A stretch of 64,000 nucleotides of DNA from Xenorhabdus bovienii SS-2004 (GTDB taxonomy: Bacteria > Pseudomonadota > Gammaproteobacteria > Enterobacterales > Enterobacteriaceae). The first letter of the stretch is position 1; each line of letters opens with the position of its first letter. Under the pieces are notes generated by a model. That model did no database searches and was not told the DNA's origin. It saw only the letters and a list, made by a program, of their open reading frames with translations. Positions 10,045 to 19,840 of this stretch are shown here, one piece after another. The DNA lies in contig NC_013892.1 of NCBI RefSeq assembly GCF_000027225.1, positions 2,790,001 to 2,854,000 of the forward strand, written 5' to 3'. The translations under genes and the position numbers were made by a program.

Positions 10045-10932
10045 TTAATGCTCTAATTTAAACCCCTGGCGCAGAGGGTTCGCTAATGCTAAAAATTGTG
10101 GATCTTTCGTCTGCTGCCAACGTACTTCATACCACATCAGCATCATATATCTGACCCACGGTCCCCACTGTTTAATTCTCTGCTGCAATAATATGATATC
10201 CGCGTATCCTGATGCGTAATTACAATAATAATCTAAAAAAATCTGTTGCTGTATCTCATCCCACTGATTGCCTTTAAACAACACAGCCAATGAAAAACCA
10301 ATATCGACATCAGCGGCATATTCCCAATCAATCAATTTTAATCCCTCTACAGTCATAAGTAGATTATCGGGGTGAATATCCATGTGAGCAGGTGCTATTT
10401 TCAGGGTTGTTGGCGTTCTGGCTGCCATAAAAAATTTCTGCAAACGCAGCCAGCGAGGAGATAAGCGGCTTTGGTCAATCTGCTGCCACTGAGATGCAAT
10501 TTGCTTTTTGAGTTGGAGGGGATAACCCAATCGGTGATGGTTATGAAGAGTGGCAAGTATCTGTGCCAGTAACTGCTGCAATAATGGTAAGTTCAACGTT
10601 TCGTGAGTTATTGTTGTTCCCGAAAACCATTCCAGCAATAGCCAATCACCGTTCATGGCTATTACTTTAGGAGCGATGCCAGTGGAAGATAACCTGCGTA
10701 AAACCTGATTTTCCCGCTGACGATCCACACCCAGTGTTTCACTATTCTGTGTTTGTATGCGCCCAACCATCTGGCGCACACCATCTGTAATAGAGAAACT
10801 TCCCTGTGTCAGCCCATTTAATTGCCTGATTTCCCAATTTTTTACTGGAATGCCAGGCCATTGCTGACATAGCATTCTCAGCAAGCTGTTATCGCTAGTT
10901 AACGTCACCGCTACCTGACCAAAGTATTTCAC
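10045..10932 (-). CDS. thiK: ThiK, thiamine kinase
   Basis: Phosphotransferase of the choline/aminoglycoside kinase fold that phosphorylates salvaged thiamine. Motifs are HMDIHPDN (catalytic Asp and metal-binding Asn) and LIDWEYA (metal Asp). Relative to E. coli ThiK the core aligns from the LTQGSF glycine loop onward, but overall identity is modest. The reading shown begins at GTG 10932 and overlaps lpoB by 38 bases. A second GTG at 10908 with AGGT upstream, or ATG 10875 (276 residues), is also possible, so the exact start is uncertain. Confidence 0.85.
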   Translation of the reverse strand: MKYFGQVAVTLTSDNSLLRMLCQQWPGIPVKNWEIRQLNGLTQGSFSITDGVRQMVGRIQTQNSETLGVDRQRENQVLRRLSSTGIAPKVIAMNGDWLLLEWFSGTTITHETLNLPLLQQLLAQILATLHNHHRLGYPLQLKKQIASQWQQIDQSRLSPRWLRLQKFFMAARTPTTLKIAPAHMDIHPDNLLMTVEGLKLIDWEYAADVDIGFSLAVLFKGNQWDEIQQQIFLDYYCNYASGYADIILLQQRIKQWGPWVRYMMLMWYEVRWQQTKDPQFLALANPLRQGFKLEH

Positions 10933-11461
10933 CCGTTTTAACCAGCATCAGCTGCATTTCTATACTACGTTGATTGTTACTACCCGAAACCACGGAATAG
11001 AGCACATAATCAGCGCTCAAATAACGTGCCAAGCCAATAGATTTACTGCGCAATCCCAAGCTATCTTCCGATGACAATCCCAATGCCTGTTGAGCGCTAC
11101 GCACTTGTTTTTTCGGTACAATCTGAAAAAGCTGTTTACGACTTACAGCATCAGTAATGATATCAGTCACTTGCAGGGCTCGCAGCGAACCATTAGTGTT
11201 GTTTTTAACAGTATCGACAAGTAATACTTTTCCCGTTTCCACACCATTGGCCTTAACCATCTGCGCAACCAACGGTTGAACAGTGCCATTCCAATTAATC
11301 GACTGAATCTTGGGTGGCTGAGGAACTTTATCCGATGGCTGTACTTGTGGTTCCGTTTTTTTCTCTGGCTTCACAGGTGTAACCGGAGCAGGCGGCTGTA
11401 TTGGTAAGTTACAACTCGCCAGAAACATCGCTGATAATATAACAAAGAGAATTCTTTTCAT
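10895..11461 (-). CDS. lpoB: LpoB, outer-membrane activator of PBP1B
   Basis: Outer-membrane lipoprotein that reaches through the periplasm to activate the peptidoglycan synthase PBP1B. Signal peptide 1-16 with lipobox LASC (Cys17), then a Pro/Lys-rich linker (about 20-55) and the globular TolB-N-like domain to residue 188. Length and architecture match the family. It lies 50 bases after hinT. E. coli ycfL, normally between hinT and lpoB, is missing. The 3' end overlaps thiK. Confidence 0.93.
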   Translation of the reverse strand: MKRILFVILSAMFLASCNLPIQPPAPVTPVKPEKKTEPQVQPSDKVPQPPKIQSINWNGTVQPLVAQMVKANGVETGKVLLVDTVKNNTNGSLRALQVTDIITDAVSRKQLFQIVPKKQVRSAQQALGLSSEDSLGLRSKSIGLARYLSADYVLYSVVSGSNNQRSIEMQLMLVKTGEILWSGSGDVN

Positions 11462-11511
11462 TAATCTACTCCGGTTACAGCGCTATCGTGTACCAATAAT
11501 GGTGAATCACA

Positions 11512-11862
11512 TTACTTTACCAACAGTGGCCCCAATGGACGTCCACCCACCATATGCATATGGATATGGAAAACTTCCTGCCCGGAATGGCGATTACAGT
11601 TCATGATGAGGCGATAACCATCTTCTGCGATGCCTTCTTGTTCTGCAATTTTCGCTGCCACTGTGAACAGACGCCCCAATGCAAGTTCATGCTCTGAAGT
11701 GACATCGTTAACCGTTGGGATCAGTACGTTTGGCACAATCAGAATATGGGTGGGCGCTTGTGGCGTAATGTCACGGAATGCTGTCACCAGATCATCCTGA
11801 TAAACAATATCAGAAGGAATTTCACGACGAATGATTTTGCTAAAAATAGTTTCTTCTGCCAT
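11512..11862 (-). CDS. hinT: HinT, purine nucleoside phosphoramidase
   Basis: HIT-family hydrolase that cleaves adenosine phosphoramidates. The 116-residue protein carries the histidine triad HIHMHM with His99, His101 and His103. It starts [10 protein letters not shown] as in the enterobacterial family. First gene of the hinT-lpoB-thiK-nagZ run on minus, with a GGAG-type ribosome site just upstream. Confidence 0.96.
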   Translation of the reverse strand: MAEETIFSKIIRREIPSDIVYQDDLVTAFRDITPQAPTHILIVPNVLIPTVNDVTSEHELALGRLFTVAAKIAEQEGIAEDGYRLIMNCNRHSGQEVFHIHMHMVGGRPLGPLLVK

Positions 11863-11924
11863 CTCACCTCTCCTTTTTTGCCATTAAAGATGACTCATGA
11901 TTAAGTCTAAATACTAAACTAAAA

Positions 11925-11946
11925 CATAAAAGGTTATCTAGATAAC
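11925..11946 (-). terminator. Weak terminator after ycfH
   Basis: The palindrome GTTATCTAGATAAC directly after the ycfH stop, followed on the minus strand by CTTTTATGTTTT. It could form a short stem with a CTAG loop and act as a weak intrinsic terminator. Confidence 0.35.
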
Positions 11947-12732
11947 TTAATTTTCTGGGATGTTGATATGAAACAGGTTACAAAAATTTCTGGTTGTCAC
12001 TGCGGCCAATTCATCAAGAGTCACCCCTTTCAATACTGCCATATATTCAGCAATATCACGTACATAGGCAGGCTGATTCTGCTTGCCTCTATGAGGTATA
12101 GGTGCCAGATAAGGTGAGTCAGTTTCTACCAAAACCCGATCGAGTGGGACAAACCTTGCCGCTTCACGGATCTGTTCTGCATTGCGAAATGTCACGATAC
12201 CAGAGAAAGAAATATAAAAACCCAGATCCAGCAAAGCTCTCGCCGTGTCTTTATCTTCCGTAAAACAGTGCAGCACACCGCCACATTCCTGTACTTTTTC
12301 TTCTCGCAAAACCAAAAGGGTATCATCCTTTGCATCGCGGGTATGAACAATGACAGGCTTATTTAACTTACGTCCAATGCGGATATGTTCACGAAAGGAA
12401 GTTCGCTGTAACTCTGCATTGTCTTTTTGATAATAATAATCCAGACCGGTTTCTCCCATTGCGACGACATCATCGTCCGCTGCAAGCCGGGCAAGTTCAT
12501 CAAAATCGTAGCCTTCATCCAGATTCAGTGGATGAATACCGCAGGAATACGCGATATTTTCACGTTTACCAATCAAATTCTTCATTTGCTGGAATCCCGG
12601 CAGCGTAGTCGCCACCGCCAACATATACTTTACATCCCGTTCTGCTGCCTTAGCCACAACATCATCCACACTCTTGTGTAGAGTTTCATAATCAAGGCAA
12701 TCGAGATGACAGTGTGAATCAACTAAAAACAT
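11947..12732 (-). CDS. ycfH: YcfH, TatD-family metal-dependent hydrolase
   Basis: 261-residue TIM-barrel hydrolase of the TatD family (deoxyribonuclease or amidohydrolase-type). Metal-binding DSHCHLD is at residues 5-11 with His7 and His9; further conserved features are GETGLDYY, VHTRDA, HCFTED and ETDSPYLAP. It lies 13 bases downstream of holB in the same direction. In E. coli ptsG and fhuE follow it, but here only 84 bases separate it from hinT. The substrate is not known from sequence. Confidence 0.93.
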   Translation of the reverse strand: MFLVDSHCHLDCLDYETLHKSVDDVVAKAAERDVKYMLAVATTLPGFQQMKNLIGKRENIAYSCGIHPLNLDEGYDFDELARLAADDDVVAMGETGLDYYYQKDNAELQRTSFREHIRIGRKLNKPVIVHTRDAKDDTLLVLREEKVQECGGVLHCFTEDKDTARALLDLGFYISFSGIVTFRNAEQIREAARFVPLDRVLVETDSPYLAPIPHRGKQNQPAYVRDIAEYMAVLKGVTLDELAAVTTRNFCNLFHINIPEN

Positions 12733-12745
12733 AATATGCTCGTAT

Positions 12746-13744
12746 CTAAATGAGTTTCCGTGTGGAACAAAGCTGCTTTTCCCAATTGAGTAATTGTCCT
12801 GTCAACAATAATTCCCGATTGACGCCCACCACAGAGAGTAATTGATGACGACAATGTACCCAATCATCAACTGTACTTAATAATTTTCCCACACTTTGAG
12901 TGGAAGCCAGATGATGGATCAAAGCCTGCTGATCTTGGTTGACGCAGTAATCCTGCGCCTGCTGCTGCCATTTCACCGCATCGGATAACAGGCTAACCAG
13001 CCAATACAAAGATTGCTGTGCATCATCACGATTCAATAAGGGTAAAAGTGACAGGGTATCACAGTTATGCAATGCCTGTTCAATTGCCTGACAAAACACA
13101 TTTCTCTGCTGCCATTTTTCAGTCTGAAGCAACTGTTCAGCAGCAAGAGGCGCACCTTGTGAAAGTTTTAACGCCGTCTGCGCATCCAGAGATGATATTG
13201 CAGGGAGTTGATGTTGCAGCCAGTAAAGCCCTACACGCTGTTCAGGCACAGGTAGAAAATAGTAAAAACAGCGACTGCGCAGCGTTGCCAGCAAGCGAGC
13301 TGGACGCTGGCACTGCAACAGGAAATAGGTATTTTGAGGGGGTTCTTCCAATGTTTTCAGCAAAGCGTTGGAAGCAGCATCGGTCAGAGACTCGGCAGAA
13401 GGTAGCCAGACAATTTTAGCTCCACCTTGTTGAGAATATTCGTAAAGCCTTTCGTTGAGCTGACGCACAGCATCAACTCCAATAGTACTTTTTCCCTTTT
13501 CAGGGGCAAGAGCATGCCAGTCAGAATGCGTTTCTGCCAGCATCAGATGACAACCGTGACACTTGCCACAACTTTTCATTCCTTGTTTGTCCTGACACAT
13601 CAACCAGCGGCTCAATCCATACAATAACGCACCTGCACCCGTTCCTTCATGAGCATGAAGCAAAAGGGCATGGTGTCCACGCTCCTGTTGATGGGATTCA
13701 ATCAACAGGCGATATGCATGGTTAAGCCACGGATACCAGTTCAT
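12746..13744 (-). CDS. holB: HolB, DNA polymerase III delta-prime subunit
   Basis: Clamp-loader stator subunit delta-prime. The ATG at 13744 overlaps the tmk stop as ATGA and gives MNWYPWL, matching the family start (332 residues); the 9-codon extension is rejected. Seen are the zinc-binding Cys cluster CGKCHGC, the [16 protein letters not shown] stretch, and [10 protein letters not shown] with a nearby LRSRC, all typical of delta-prime, which lacks a functional P-loop. Confidence 0.96.
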   Translation of the reverse strand: MNWYPWLNHAYRLLIESHQQERGHHALLLHAHEGTGAGALLYGLSRWLMCQDKQGMKSCGKCHGCHLMLAETHSDWHALAPEKGKSTIGVDAVRQLNERLYEYSQQGGAKIVWLPSAESLTDAASNALLKTLEEPPQNTYFLLQCQRPARLLATLRSRCFYYFLPVPEQRVGLYWLQHQLPAISSLDAQTALKLSQGAPLAAEQLLQTEKWQQRNVFCQAIEQALHNCDTLSLLPLLNRDDAQQSLYWLVSLLSDAVKWQQQAQDYCVNQDQQALIHHLASTQSVGKLLSTVDDWVHCRHQLLSVVGVNRELLLTGQLLNWEKQLCSTRKLI

Positions 13745-14382
13745 GCCTGCACGTCCTGTTGTTTCAACCACTGTAATAAGGTCTGACGAATAGCACCCTG
13801 CACTTTTTCCAGCGGTTGTGTCGCATCTATTTTTTTGATGGTGTCATCTTGTGCCACAAGCTCGAGATATCTTTCACGGGTACGGTGGAAAAAATCCAAG
13901 GATTCTTTTTCAATGCGATCCAATTCACCCCGTTCACGAGCGCGCTGTAAACCAACCTCTGGTGGCAAATCGAGATAAATAGTCAAATCCGGGTAGAAAT
14001 CGCCGAGTGCCGATTCGCGTAATGATGTCATCAGTTTCTGATCAATGCCACGGCCACCGCCCTGATATGCCTGAGAGGAAAGATCATGACGATCTCCAAC
14101 CACCCAAGTTCCTTTTTCCAGTGCTGGCTTGATAACATTTTCTACCAATTGGACTCTGGCTGCATATAGCATCAATACTTCTGCCTTATTCGTCAGTGAT
14201 TCACCTTCAACACCCTGTTTGATAAGTTGACGTAATTTTTCTGCCAACGGAGTTCCACCCGGTTCACGGGTAAAAATCAGATCAGAAATGCCATACTGCT
14301 TCAATGTTTCAACCACTGTTCGGATTGCAGTCGTTTTCCCTGCCCCCTCAAGCCCTTCAATAACAATAAATTTGCTGTTCAT
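13741..14382 (-). CDS. tmk: Tmk, thymidylate kinase
   Basis: Phosphorylates dTMP to dTDP. P-loop [10 protein letters not shown] at about 9-18, the [15 protein letters not shown] substrate motif, and a LID region with [12 protein letters not shown]. 213 residues as expected. It overlaps mltG upstream and holB downstream by four bases each (ATGA), so translation is coupled across the three genes. Confidence 0.97.
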   Translation of the reverse strand: MNSKFIVIEGLEGAGKTTAIRTVVETLKQYGISDLIFTREPGGTPLAEKLRQLIKQGVEGESLTNKAEVLMLYAARVQLVENVIKPALEKGTWVVGDRHDLSSQAYQGGGRGIDQKLMTSLRESALGDFYPDLTIYLDLPPEVGLQRARERGELDRIEKESLDFFHRTRERYLELVAQDDTIKKIDATQPLEKVQGAIRQTLLQWLKQQDVQA

Positions 14383-15401
14383 TTATCCTGCTTTAATCTC
14401 TGACGATAAAGATTTACCGCCCTATTATGTTCTGCCAGATTCACCGTAAATGTATGACCGCCATTACCATTTGCAACAAAGTATAAGTACCCTGTCACAG
14501 CAGGGTGTGCCGCAGCTTTAATCGAAGCCAGGCTTGGCATAGCAATAGGCGTCGGTGGTAATCCTTCAATCATATAAGTATTATATGGCGTAAAAGCAGT
14601 CAGGTTACTACGGAAAATAGAACCCATATACTTATCCCCCAACCCATATATTACTGTCGGATCAGTTTGTAATCTCATCTTTAACCGCAGCCGATTAATA
14701 AATACCGAAGCAACTTTTGTACGTTCAGAGTCTATTGCTGTCTCTTTTTCAATGATGGATGCCATGATCAACATTTCATAAGCATTCTTATATGGCAGAT
14801 TTTTTTCGCGATTTTTCCACTCTTGCTCTAGTGCCCTGTTCATGTTTTGATGAGCACGTTTTAGCAATTCAACATCACTGGTTCCTGCGGTATACAGGTA
14901 AGTATCGGGATAGAGCCAACCTTCCAGTGGTTCTTCCGCTTTCATGTCTAAAGCGTCAGTCAATTCCTTTGGTGATTTGCCCTCTGCTTCATGTTTTAAG
15001 TATGGCGCATTCTGTAATATTTTCTCCCAGTCAGACAATCGACTTCCTTCAACGAAACGGATAGAAAATTGCACTTCTTTACCGCTGGAAAATAGTTGCA
15101 AGATTGCTCTCAATGACATGCCTTGTTGCAAACGGTAAGTGCCAGCCTTAAATTTCGCCAATTCTGGTTTTAATCGGAATAGCCACGGCAACAATTGGTG
15201 ATCTTTGATTAAGTTATGCTGAACCAACAATATTCCCAGCCCGGCACGCCCTGTTCCTGCCGGTACAGTAAATATCATTTCTTGATTAAGATTAATTTTC
15301 TGATTAGCAAAGCTTTCTATTTTTTTCACAAAAGAAAAAAACATGATTGCTACAATAATAATCAAGCTGGGTAAAATGAAAATACGCTTTTTAAGTTTCA
15401 T
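14379..15401 (-). CDS. mltG: MltG, endolytic murein transglycosylase
   Basis: Inner-membrane lytic transglycosylase that sets glycan strand length. One N-terminal membrane segment (about 7-25), a LysM-like region, and the YceG catalytic core with ASIIEKE, in which Glu218 is the expected catalytic residue (same number as in E. coli). 340 residues. It sits in the pabC-mltG-tmk-holB order conserved in enterobacteria. Confidence 0.96.
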   Translation of the reverse strand: MKLKKRIFILPSLIIIVAIMFFSFVKKIESFANQKINLNQEMIFTVPAGTGRAGLGILLVQHNLIKDHQLLPWLFRLKPELAKFKAGTYRLQQGMSLRAILQLFSSGKEVQFSIRFVEGSRLSDWEKILQNAPYLKHEAEGKSPKELTDALDMKAEEPLEGWLYPDTYLYTAGTSDVELLKRAHQNMNRALEQEWKNREKNLPYKNAYEMLIMASIIEKETAIDSERTKVASVFINRLRLKMRLQTDPTVIYGLGDKYMGSIFRSNLTAFTPYNTYMIEGLPPTPIAMPSLASIKAAAHPAVTGYLYFVANGNGGHTFTVNLAEHNRAVNLYRQRLKQDK

Positions 15402-15446
15402 GGGTAATCACTTTTGACCGATCCTTCAATGATGAGTATTGAATAA

Positions 15447-16271
15447 CTACAGCCTTAAACATCCAGGCAATAAATACTCATGCAATTCTCTTGATTGATA
15501 TTTCCATGCAGGCTGATTTTTGTGCGCCTGAATTTGGTTTACTGCGATAACAGGCATCAAGGAATTGCAGATAATCACCTCATCAGCATGAGCCAATACC
15601 TCAGGATAACGCATGACACATGACAGGTTATAATCACTTTCTGCCAATAATTGCATAATCTTCTGCCGCATCACCCCTTCTACACCACATTGATTCAAAT
15701 CAGGCGTATAAACGTTTTTACCTTTCCGCCAGAAAATATTAGCAGTACAACACTCAACCAATAACCCATCACTATCAAGAACCAGTGCTTCATCAGACCT
15801 TGCCTGCTCAATGAATCTTTTTATCAGAACCTGTTCCAAGCGGTTCAAGTGTTTAATACCTGCCAAATGGGGATTGATACCCATCATAATTGGGCTAAGA
15901 ACGAGTGAAACACCATTTTTACGCTGGATAGCATACTGTTCTGGATATGAACTCAACGAGAGAACCTGATTTGTCTCGATAGCATCACTAATACCATAAC
16001 CACGACCACCAACTCCTCTGGAGAGAATAATTTTCAGGACACCTGATTCACAACCGGTAGCCACCTGCTTAATGTGATCCTCAAGTTGCAACCAATCCAG
16101 TGCTGGCATAAACAGTTTTTCAACGCCTTTTTGTAACCGTTTTATGTGCAAAGGTAGCAAAGCTGCCTGACCTTGCTCAACTCTTATTGTTGTAAAACAG
16201 CCATCACCAAATTGTACCGCACGATCATTAACAGGTAATTGATTACACGGTTTGCCATTAATCCAATACAT
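15447..16271 (-). CDS. pabC: PabC, aminodeoxychorismate lyase
   Basis: PLP-dependent enzyme that converts aminodeoxychorismate to p-aminobenzoate for folate synthesis. Family motifs are DRAVQFGDGCFTT, the PLP Lys in AGIKHLNR (Lys140 from the chosen start) and CCTANIFW. The start at 16271 (MYWINGKP) matches family N-termini. An ATG at 16319 would add 16 residues but lacks a ribosome site; the chosen one is also weak, so the start is moderately certain. Confidence 0.93.
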   Translation of the reverse strand: MYWINGKPCNQLPVNDRAVQFGDGCFTTIRVEQGQAALLPLHIKRLQKGVEKLFMPALDWLQLEDHIKQVATGCESGVLKIILSRGVGGRGYGISDAIETNQVLSLSSYPEQYAIQRKNGVSLVLSPIMMGINPHLAGIKHLNRLEQVLIKRFIEQARSDEALVLDSDGLLVECCTANIFWRKGKNVYTPDLNQCGVEGVMRQKIMQLLAESDYNLSCVMRYPEVLAHADEVIICNSLMPVIAVNQIQAHKNQPAWKYQSRELHEYLLPGCLRL

Positions 16272-16393
16272 CATTTCATTTTCTAATTTTCGATAAGAAG
16301 GCGTGATAACCTCAGACATTAAGGAGCGTTATCATATTATATGAACCGTGGCAGTGCAAAAATGCCTATTCAAAAAAATCATAAAATCAGGAA

Positions 16394-16421
16394 TAAAAAA
16401 GCCTCAACAAATGTTGAGGCT
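16394..16421 (-). terminator. Terminator after fabF
   Basis: 8-bp stem GCCTCAAC/GTTGAGGC with a 4-base loop. Read on the minus strand it is followed by TTTTTT, a classical intrinsic terminator between fabF and pabC. Confidence 0.9.
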
Positions 16422-16442
16422 CTTCATAAAAAGAGGACGTTT

Positions 16443-17684
16443 TTATATCTTACGGAAAATCAGTGACCCATTAGTCCCACCGAAACCGAAAGAATTACAC
16501 AGTGCGTATTCCATCCCTTCAACTTTACGTGCTTCGCCTGGAACAAGATCCAAACGGCAGTTTTCATCCTGATTTTCCAAATTAATGGTCGGAGGAACAA
16601 TCTGCTCACGTAAAGCAAGAATAGTGAAAATTGATTCAATCGCTCCCGCAGCACCCAGCAAATGACCTGTCATTGATTTGGTTGAACTCACCAATACTTT
16701 AGTGCCTTCACCAAAAACAGATTCTACCGCACGAGCCTCTGCAAGATCACCAACTGGCGTTGAAGTCCCATGAGCATTAATGTAGCCCACTTGGTCTGGG
16801 GAAATATCCGCATCTTTCAGGGCATTCTCCATTGCAAGCGCAGCACCCGCTCCATCTTCAGGTGGTGATGTCATATGATAAGCATCACTGCTCATACCAA
16901 AGCCAACGATTTCAGCGTAAATTTTTGCACCACGTTTTTTGGCATGTTCGTATTCTTCAAGAACCAGTACACCGGCACCATCACCCAGCACAAACCCATC
17001 TCGATCTTTATCCCAAGGGCGGCTTGCACCTTGAGGATCATCATTACGGGTCGATAATGCACGAGCAGCACCAAACCCTGCAACGCCAAATGTAGTACTG
17101 GCTTTCTCAGTACCACCTGCCAGCATAATATCAGCATCATTGTACGCAATAATACGAGCTGCATGACCGATATTGTGCACGCCAGAGGTACAAGCAGTTG
17201 CAATGGAGATGCTAGGACCACGAAGACCATAAAGGATGCTCAGATGGCCTGCAACCATATTGATGATGGTCGAAGGTACAAAGAATGGGCTGACCTTGCG
17301 AGGTCCCGCCGAAAGCAATGTACTGTGGTTTTCTTCAATAAGACCCAAACCACCAATACCAGAACCAATAGCAGCACCAAAGCGGCTAGCATTGGCTTCT
17401 GTTACTTCGATTCCTGCATCTTCGATAGCTTGTACACCAGCAGCAATTCCATACTGAATAAACAGATCCATTTTTCGCGCATCTTTGCGCGAAATATTGA
17501 AATCTTCATGATTAAAATTTTTCACCACACCAGCAAACTTAGTTGCATGGTTAGCGGTGTCAAAATGTTCGATAAGGCTGATACCACTCTGTCCGGCACA
17601 AACAGCGTTCCAAGAAGACTCTACTGTATTGCCGACAGGAGATAACATGCCTAGTCCGGTCACGACTACTCGACGCTTAGACAC
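16443..17684 (-). CDS. fabF: FabF, beta-ketoacyl-ACP synthase II
   Basis: Condensing enzyme for chain elongation in fatty acid synthesis and for temperature control of cis-vaccenate. The start is a GTG at 17684 with GGAGG 7 bases upstream, giving [11 protein letters not shown] and 413 residues as in E. coli; a 14-codon upstream extension is rejected. The catalytic triad is visible: Cys165 in TACTSG, His in NAHGTSTP (about 305) and His in TGHLLGA (about 342). Last gene of the fab operon before a strong terminator. Confidence 0.97.
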   Translation of the reverse strand: MSKRRVVVTGLGMLSPVGNTVESSWNAVCAGQSGISLIEHFDTANHATKFAGVVKNFNHEDFNISRKDARKMDLFIQYGIAAGVQAIEDAGIEVTEANASRFGAAIGSGIGGLGLIEENHSTLLSAGPRKVSPFFVPSTIINMVAGHLSILYGLRGPSISIATACTSGVHNIGHAARIIAYNDADIMLAGGTEKASTTFGVAGFGAARALSTRNDDPQGASRPWDKDRDGFVLGDGAGVLVLEEYEHAKKRGAKIYAEIVGFGMSSDAYHMTSPPEDGAGAALAMENALKDADISPDQVGYINAHGTSTPVGDLAEARAVESVFGEGTKVLVSSTKSMTGHLLGAAGAIESIFTILALREQIVPPTINLENQDENCRLDLVPGEARKVEGMEYALCNSFGFGGTNGSLIFRKI

Positions 17685-17726
17685 GGTTATCCTCCAGGGA
17701 GGGAAAAAATTTAGGACGAAGAACAT

Positions 17727-17746
17727 AGGCGGTCGAACGACCGCCT
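17727..17746. promoter_or_regulatory. Hairpin between acpP and fabF
   Basis: Near-perfect inverted repeat AGGCGGTCG/CGACCGCCT, 12 bases after the acpP stop and about 40 before fabF. It has no adjacent U-tract, so it is more likely to protect or process the abundant acpP message, or to attenuate fabF, than to terminate fully. Confidence 0.6.
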
Positions 17747-17758
17747 AGGTGTGTGTGC

Positions 17759-17995
17759 TTATTTACCTGCGTTTTCAACGTAGTCAATAGCAGCCTGAAC
17801 TGTAGTGATTTTTTCAGCTTCTTCGTCTGGGATCTCGATATCGAACTCTTCTTCCAGAGCCATTACCAGTTCAACTGTGTCAAGAGAATCAGCGCCCAAG
17901 TCATCAACAAATGAAGCTGTATTTACAACTTCTTCCTCTTTAACACCCAGTTGTTCAACGATGATTTTCTTAACGCGTTCGTCGATAGTGCTCAT
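17759..17995 (-). CDS. acpP: Acyl carrier protein
   Basis: 78-residue acidic carrier protein. Ser37 (counting Met) in GADSLDT is the site of 4'-phosphopantetheine attachment. Almost identical to enterobacterial ACP. It lies between fabG and fabF in the usual order, and a hairpin follows it. Confidence 0.99.
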   Translation of the reverse strand: MSTIDERVKKIIVEQLGVKEEEVVNTASFVDDLGADSLDTVELVMALEEEFDIEIPDEEAEKITTVQAAIDYVENAGK

Positions 17996-18146
17996 ACTAT
18001 TAAATTTCCTATCAAAACTCGCTTTCGCGATGGTTTTCGTAGTTTATAAAATACAGGAAAAGATGCAACCAAATCCCGGCTGGTCGAACCACAAACTGTG
18101 TCTTTTTGTATAAAAAATACATCAGAAACAGCGAGTTCGCTCATTT

Positions 18147-18881
18147 TTAGATCATGTACATGCCACCATTGACATGTAATGTTTCACCCGTAATGTAAGC
18201 GGCCTCGTCAGAAGCAAGAAACGCTACAGCACTGGCAATTTCCTTTGCATCACCGAGACGACTAGCAGGAATTTCAGATAAAATGCCTACTCGTTGGTCG
18301 TCTGTCAACGCTCTAGTCATATCCGTTTCGATAAAACCAGGTGCAACAACGTTGACGGTGATGCCACGAGAAGCGACTTCACGAGCCAATGATTTACTGA
18401 AACCAATGACTCCTGCTTTCGCTGCCGCGTAATTCGCCTGCCCTGCATTTCCCATTGTTCCAACAACAGATCCAATGGAAATAATACGTCCATAACGTTT
18501 TTTCATCATAGAGCGCATTACTGCTTTTGACAGACGAAAAATCGAAGAAAGATTGGTGTCAATAATGTCTTGCCACTCTCCATCTTTCATACGCATCAAC
18601 AAGTTATCACGAGTGATGCCTGCATTATTTACCAGAATGTCTATTTCACCAAATTCAGCACGAATATTCGAGAGTGTTTTTTCTACGGATTCTGAATCTG
18701 TGACATTCAATACAAAACCTTTGCCTTTATCACCAAGGTAGGCACTAATTGCTTCGGCTCCATTCTCGCTGGTTGCTGTGCCGATAACACGAGCACCACG
18801 TTCAACCAATAATTCTGCAATCGAGCGACCTATGCCACGGCTAGCGCCAGTGACCAGTGCAATTTTTCCATCAAAGCTCAT
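18147..18881 (-). CDS. fabG: FabG, 3-oxoacyl-ACP reductase
   Basis: NADPH-dependent short-chain reductase of fatty acid elongation. ATG 18881 preceded by GAGGAAAAC gives MSFDGKIALVTG and 244 residues, the family length. Rossmann motif GASRGIG near 12-18, NNAG, catalytic Ser in IGSVVG and YAAAK (Tyr/Lys) are present. The fabD stop lies just upstream, so the genes are coupled. Acts as a tetramer in the cytoplasm. Confidence 0.97.
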   Translation of the reverse strand: MSFDGKIALVTGASRGIGRSIAELLVERGARVIGTATSENGAEAISAYLGDKGKGFVLNVTDSESVEKTLSNIRAEFGEIDILVNNAGITRDNLLMRMKDGEWQDIIDTNLSSIFRLSKAVMRSMMKKRYGRIISIGSVVGTMGNAGQANYAAAKAGVIGFSKSLAREVASRGITVNVVAPGFIETDMTRALTDDQRVGILSEIPASRLGDAKEIASAVAFLASDEAAYITGETLHVNGGMYMI

Positions 18882-18892
18882 GTTTTCCTCAG

Positions 18893-19822
18893 TCATTTAT
18901 TCAGAGCAACTGTGAGTGATGATACATCATTTACTGCTACAGCATTTAAAGTATCAACAATCCGTTTCGTTAAACCGGTTAATACCTTACCTGGCCCCAT
19001 TTCCAACAGTTGTTCAGTACCTTGTGCCGCTATATATTCAACAGACTCCGTCCAGCGTACAGGATTATACAACTGACGAACCAGTGCATCGCGAATCCCA
19101 TCAGCAGATTCTTCTACTTTGACATCCACATTATTAACAACAGGGAACTGTGGCTGATTAAACACAATTGATTGCAATGCAACAGCTAACTGAGCGGCTG
19201 CCGACTTCATCAGTGCACAATGTGAAGGGACGCTGACAGCCAAAGGCAGAGCACGTTTTGCGCCAGCCGCTTTACAAGCAGCACCGGCACGCTCTACAGC
19301 CTCTTTCTCACCCGCAATAACGACTTGCCCAGGCGAATTAAAATTCACAGGTGAAACAACCTGACCCTGTGCAGACTCTTTACATGCCTTTGCAATGGAT
19401 TCATTATCCAATCCGATAATAGCGTACATCGCCCCTTGCCCTTCTGGTACAGCTTCCTGCATCAATTTCCCGCGTAATTCGACGAGCTTAATCGCCTGCT
19501 GGAATTCAATCACACCAGCACAAACCAGCGCCGAGTATTCGCCAAGGCTATGGCCAGCCATCATGGAAGGCTGCTTGCCTCCCTTTTCCTGCCATATACG
19601 CCAGATAGCAACTGAAGCTGCGAGCAATACAGGTTGGGTTTTCCATGTTTTATTCAGCTCTTCTGCTGTCCCCTGCTGAACTAATGCCCATAAATCGTAT
19701 CCCAAGACCGCAGAAGCCTCTGCGAAAGTCTGTTCCACCAGCGGAAATTCTGTGGCTAAATCAGCCAACATACCAAGTGACTGAGAACCTTGACCGGGAA
19801 ACACCATTGCAAAATCAGACAT
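18893..19822 (-). CDS. fabD: FabD, malonyl-CoA:ACP transacylase
   Basis: Loads malonyl groups onto ACP. FPGQGSQ at residues 8-14, nucleophile Ser92 in GHSLGEYSA, and the His of VPSHCALM near 201. 309 residues as in the family. Lies between fabH and fabG in the conserved plsX-fabH-fabD-fabG-acpP-fabF operon. Confidence 0.97.
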   Translation of the reverse strand: MSDFAMVFPGQGSQSLGMLADLATEFPLVEQTFAEASAVLGYDLWALVQQGTAEELNKTWKTQPVLLAASVAIWRIWQEKGGKQPSMMAGHSLGEYSALVCAGVIEFQQAIKLVELRGKLMQEAVPEGQGAMYAIIGLDNESIAKACKESAQGQVVSPVNFNSPGQVVIAGEKEAVERAGAACKAAGAKRALPLAVSVPSHCALMKSAAAQLAVALQSIVFNQPQFPVVNNVDVKVEESADGIRDALVRQLYNPVRWTESVEYIAAQGTEQLLEMGPGKVLTGLTKRIVDTLNAVAVNDVSSLTVALNK

Positions 19823-19840
19823 GTTTATTTTCCTGTTAAA

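Noticed and set aside
16271..16319. Upstream in-frame start for pabC
   Set aside because: The extension has no homology to the family N-terminus and no ribosome site on the coding strand.
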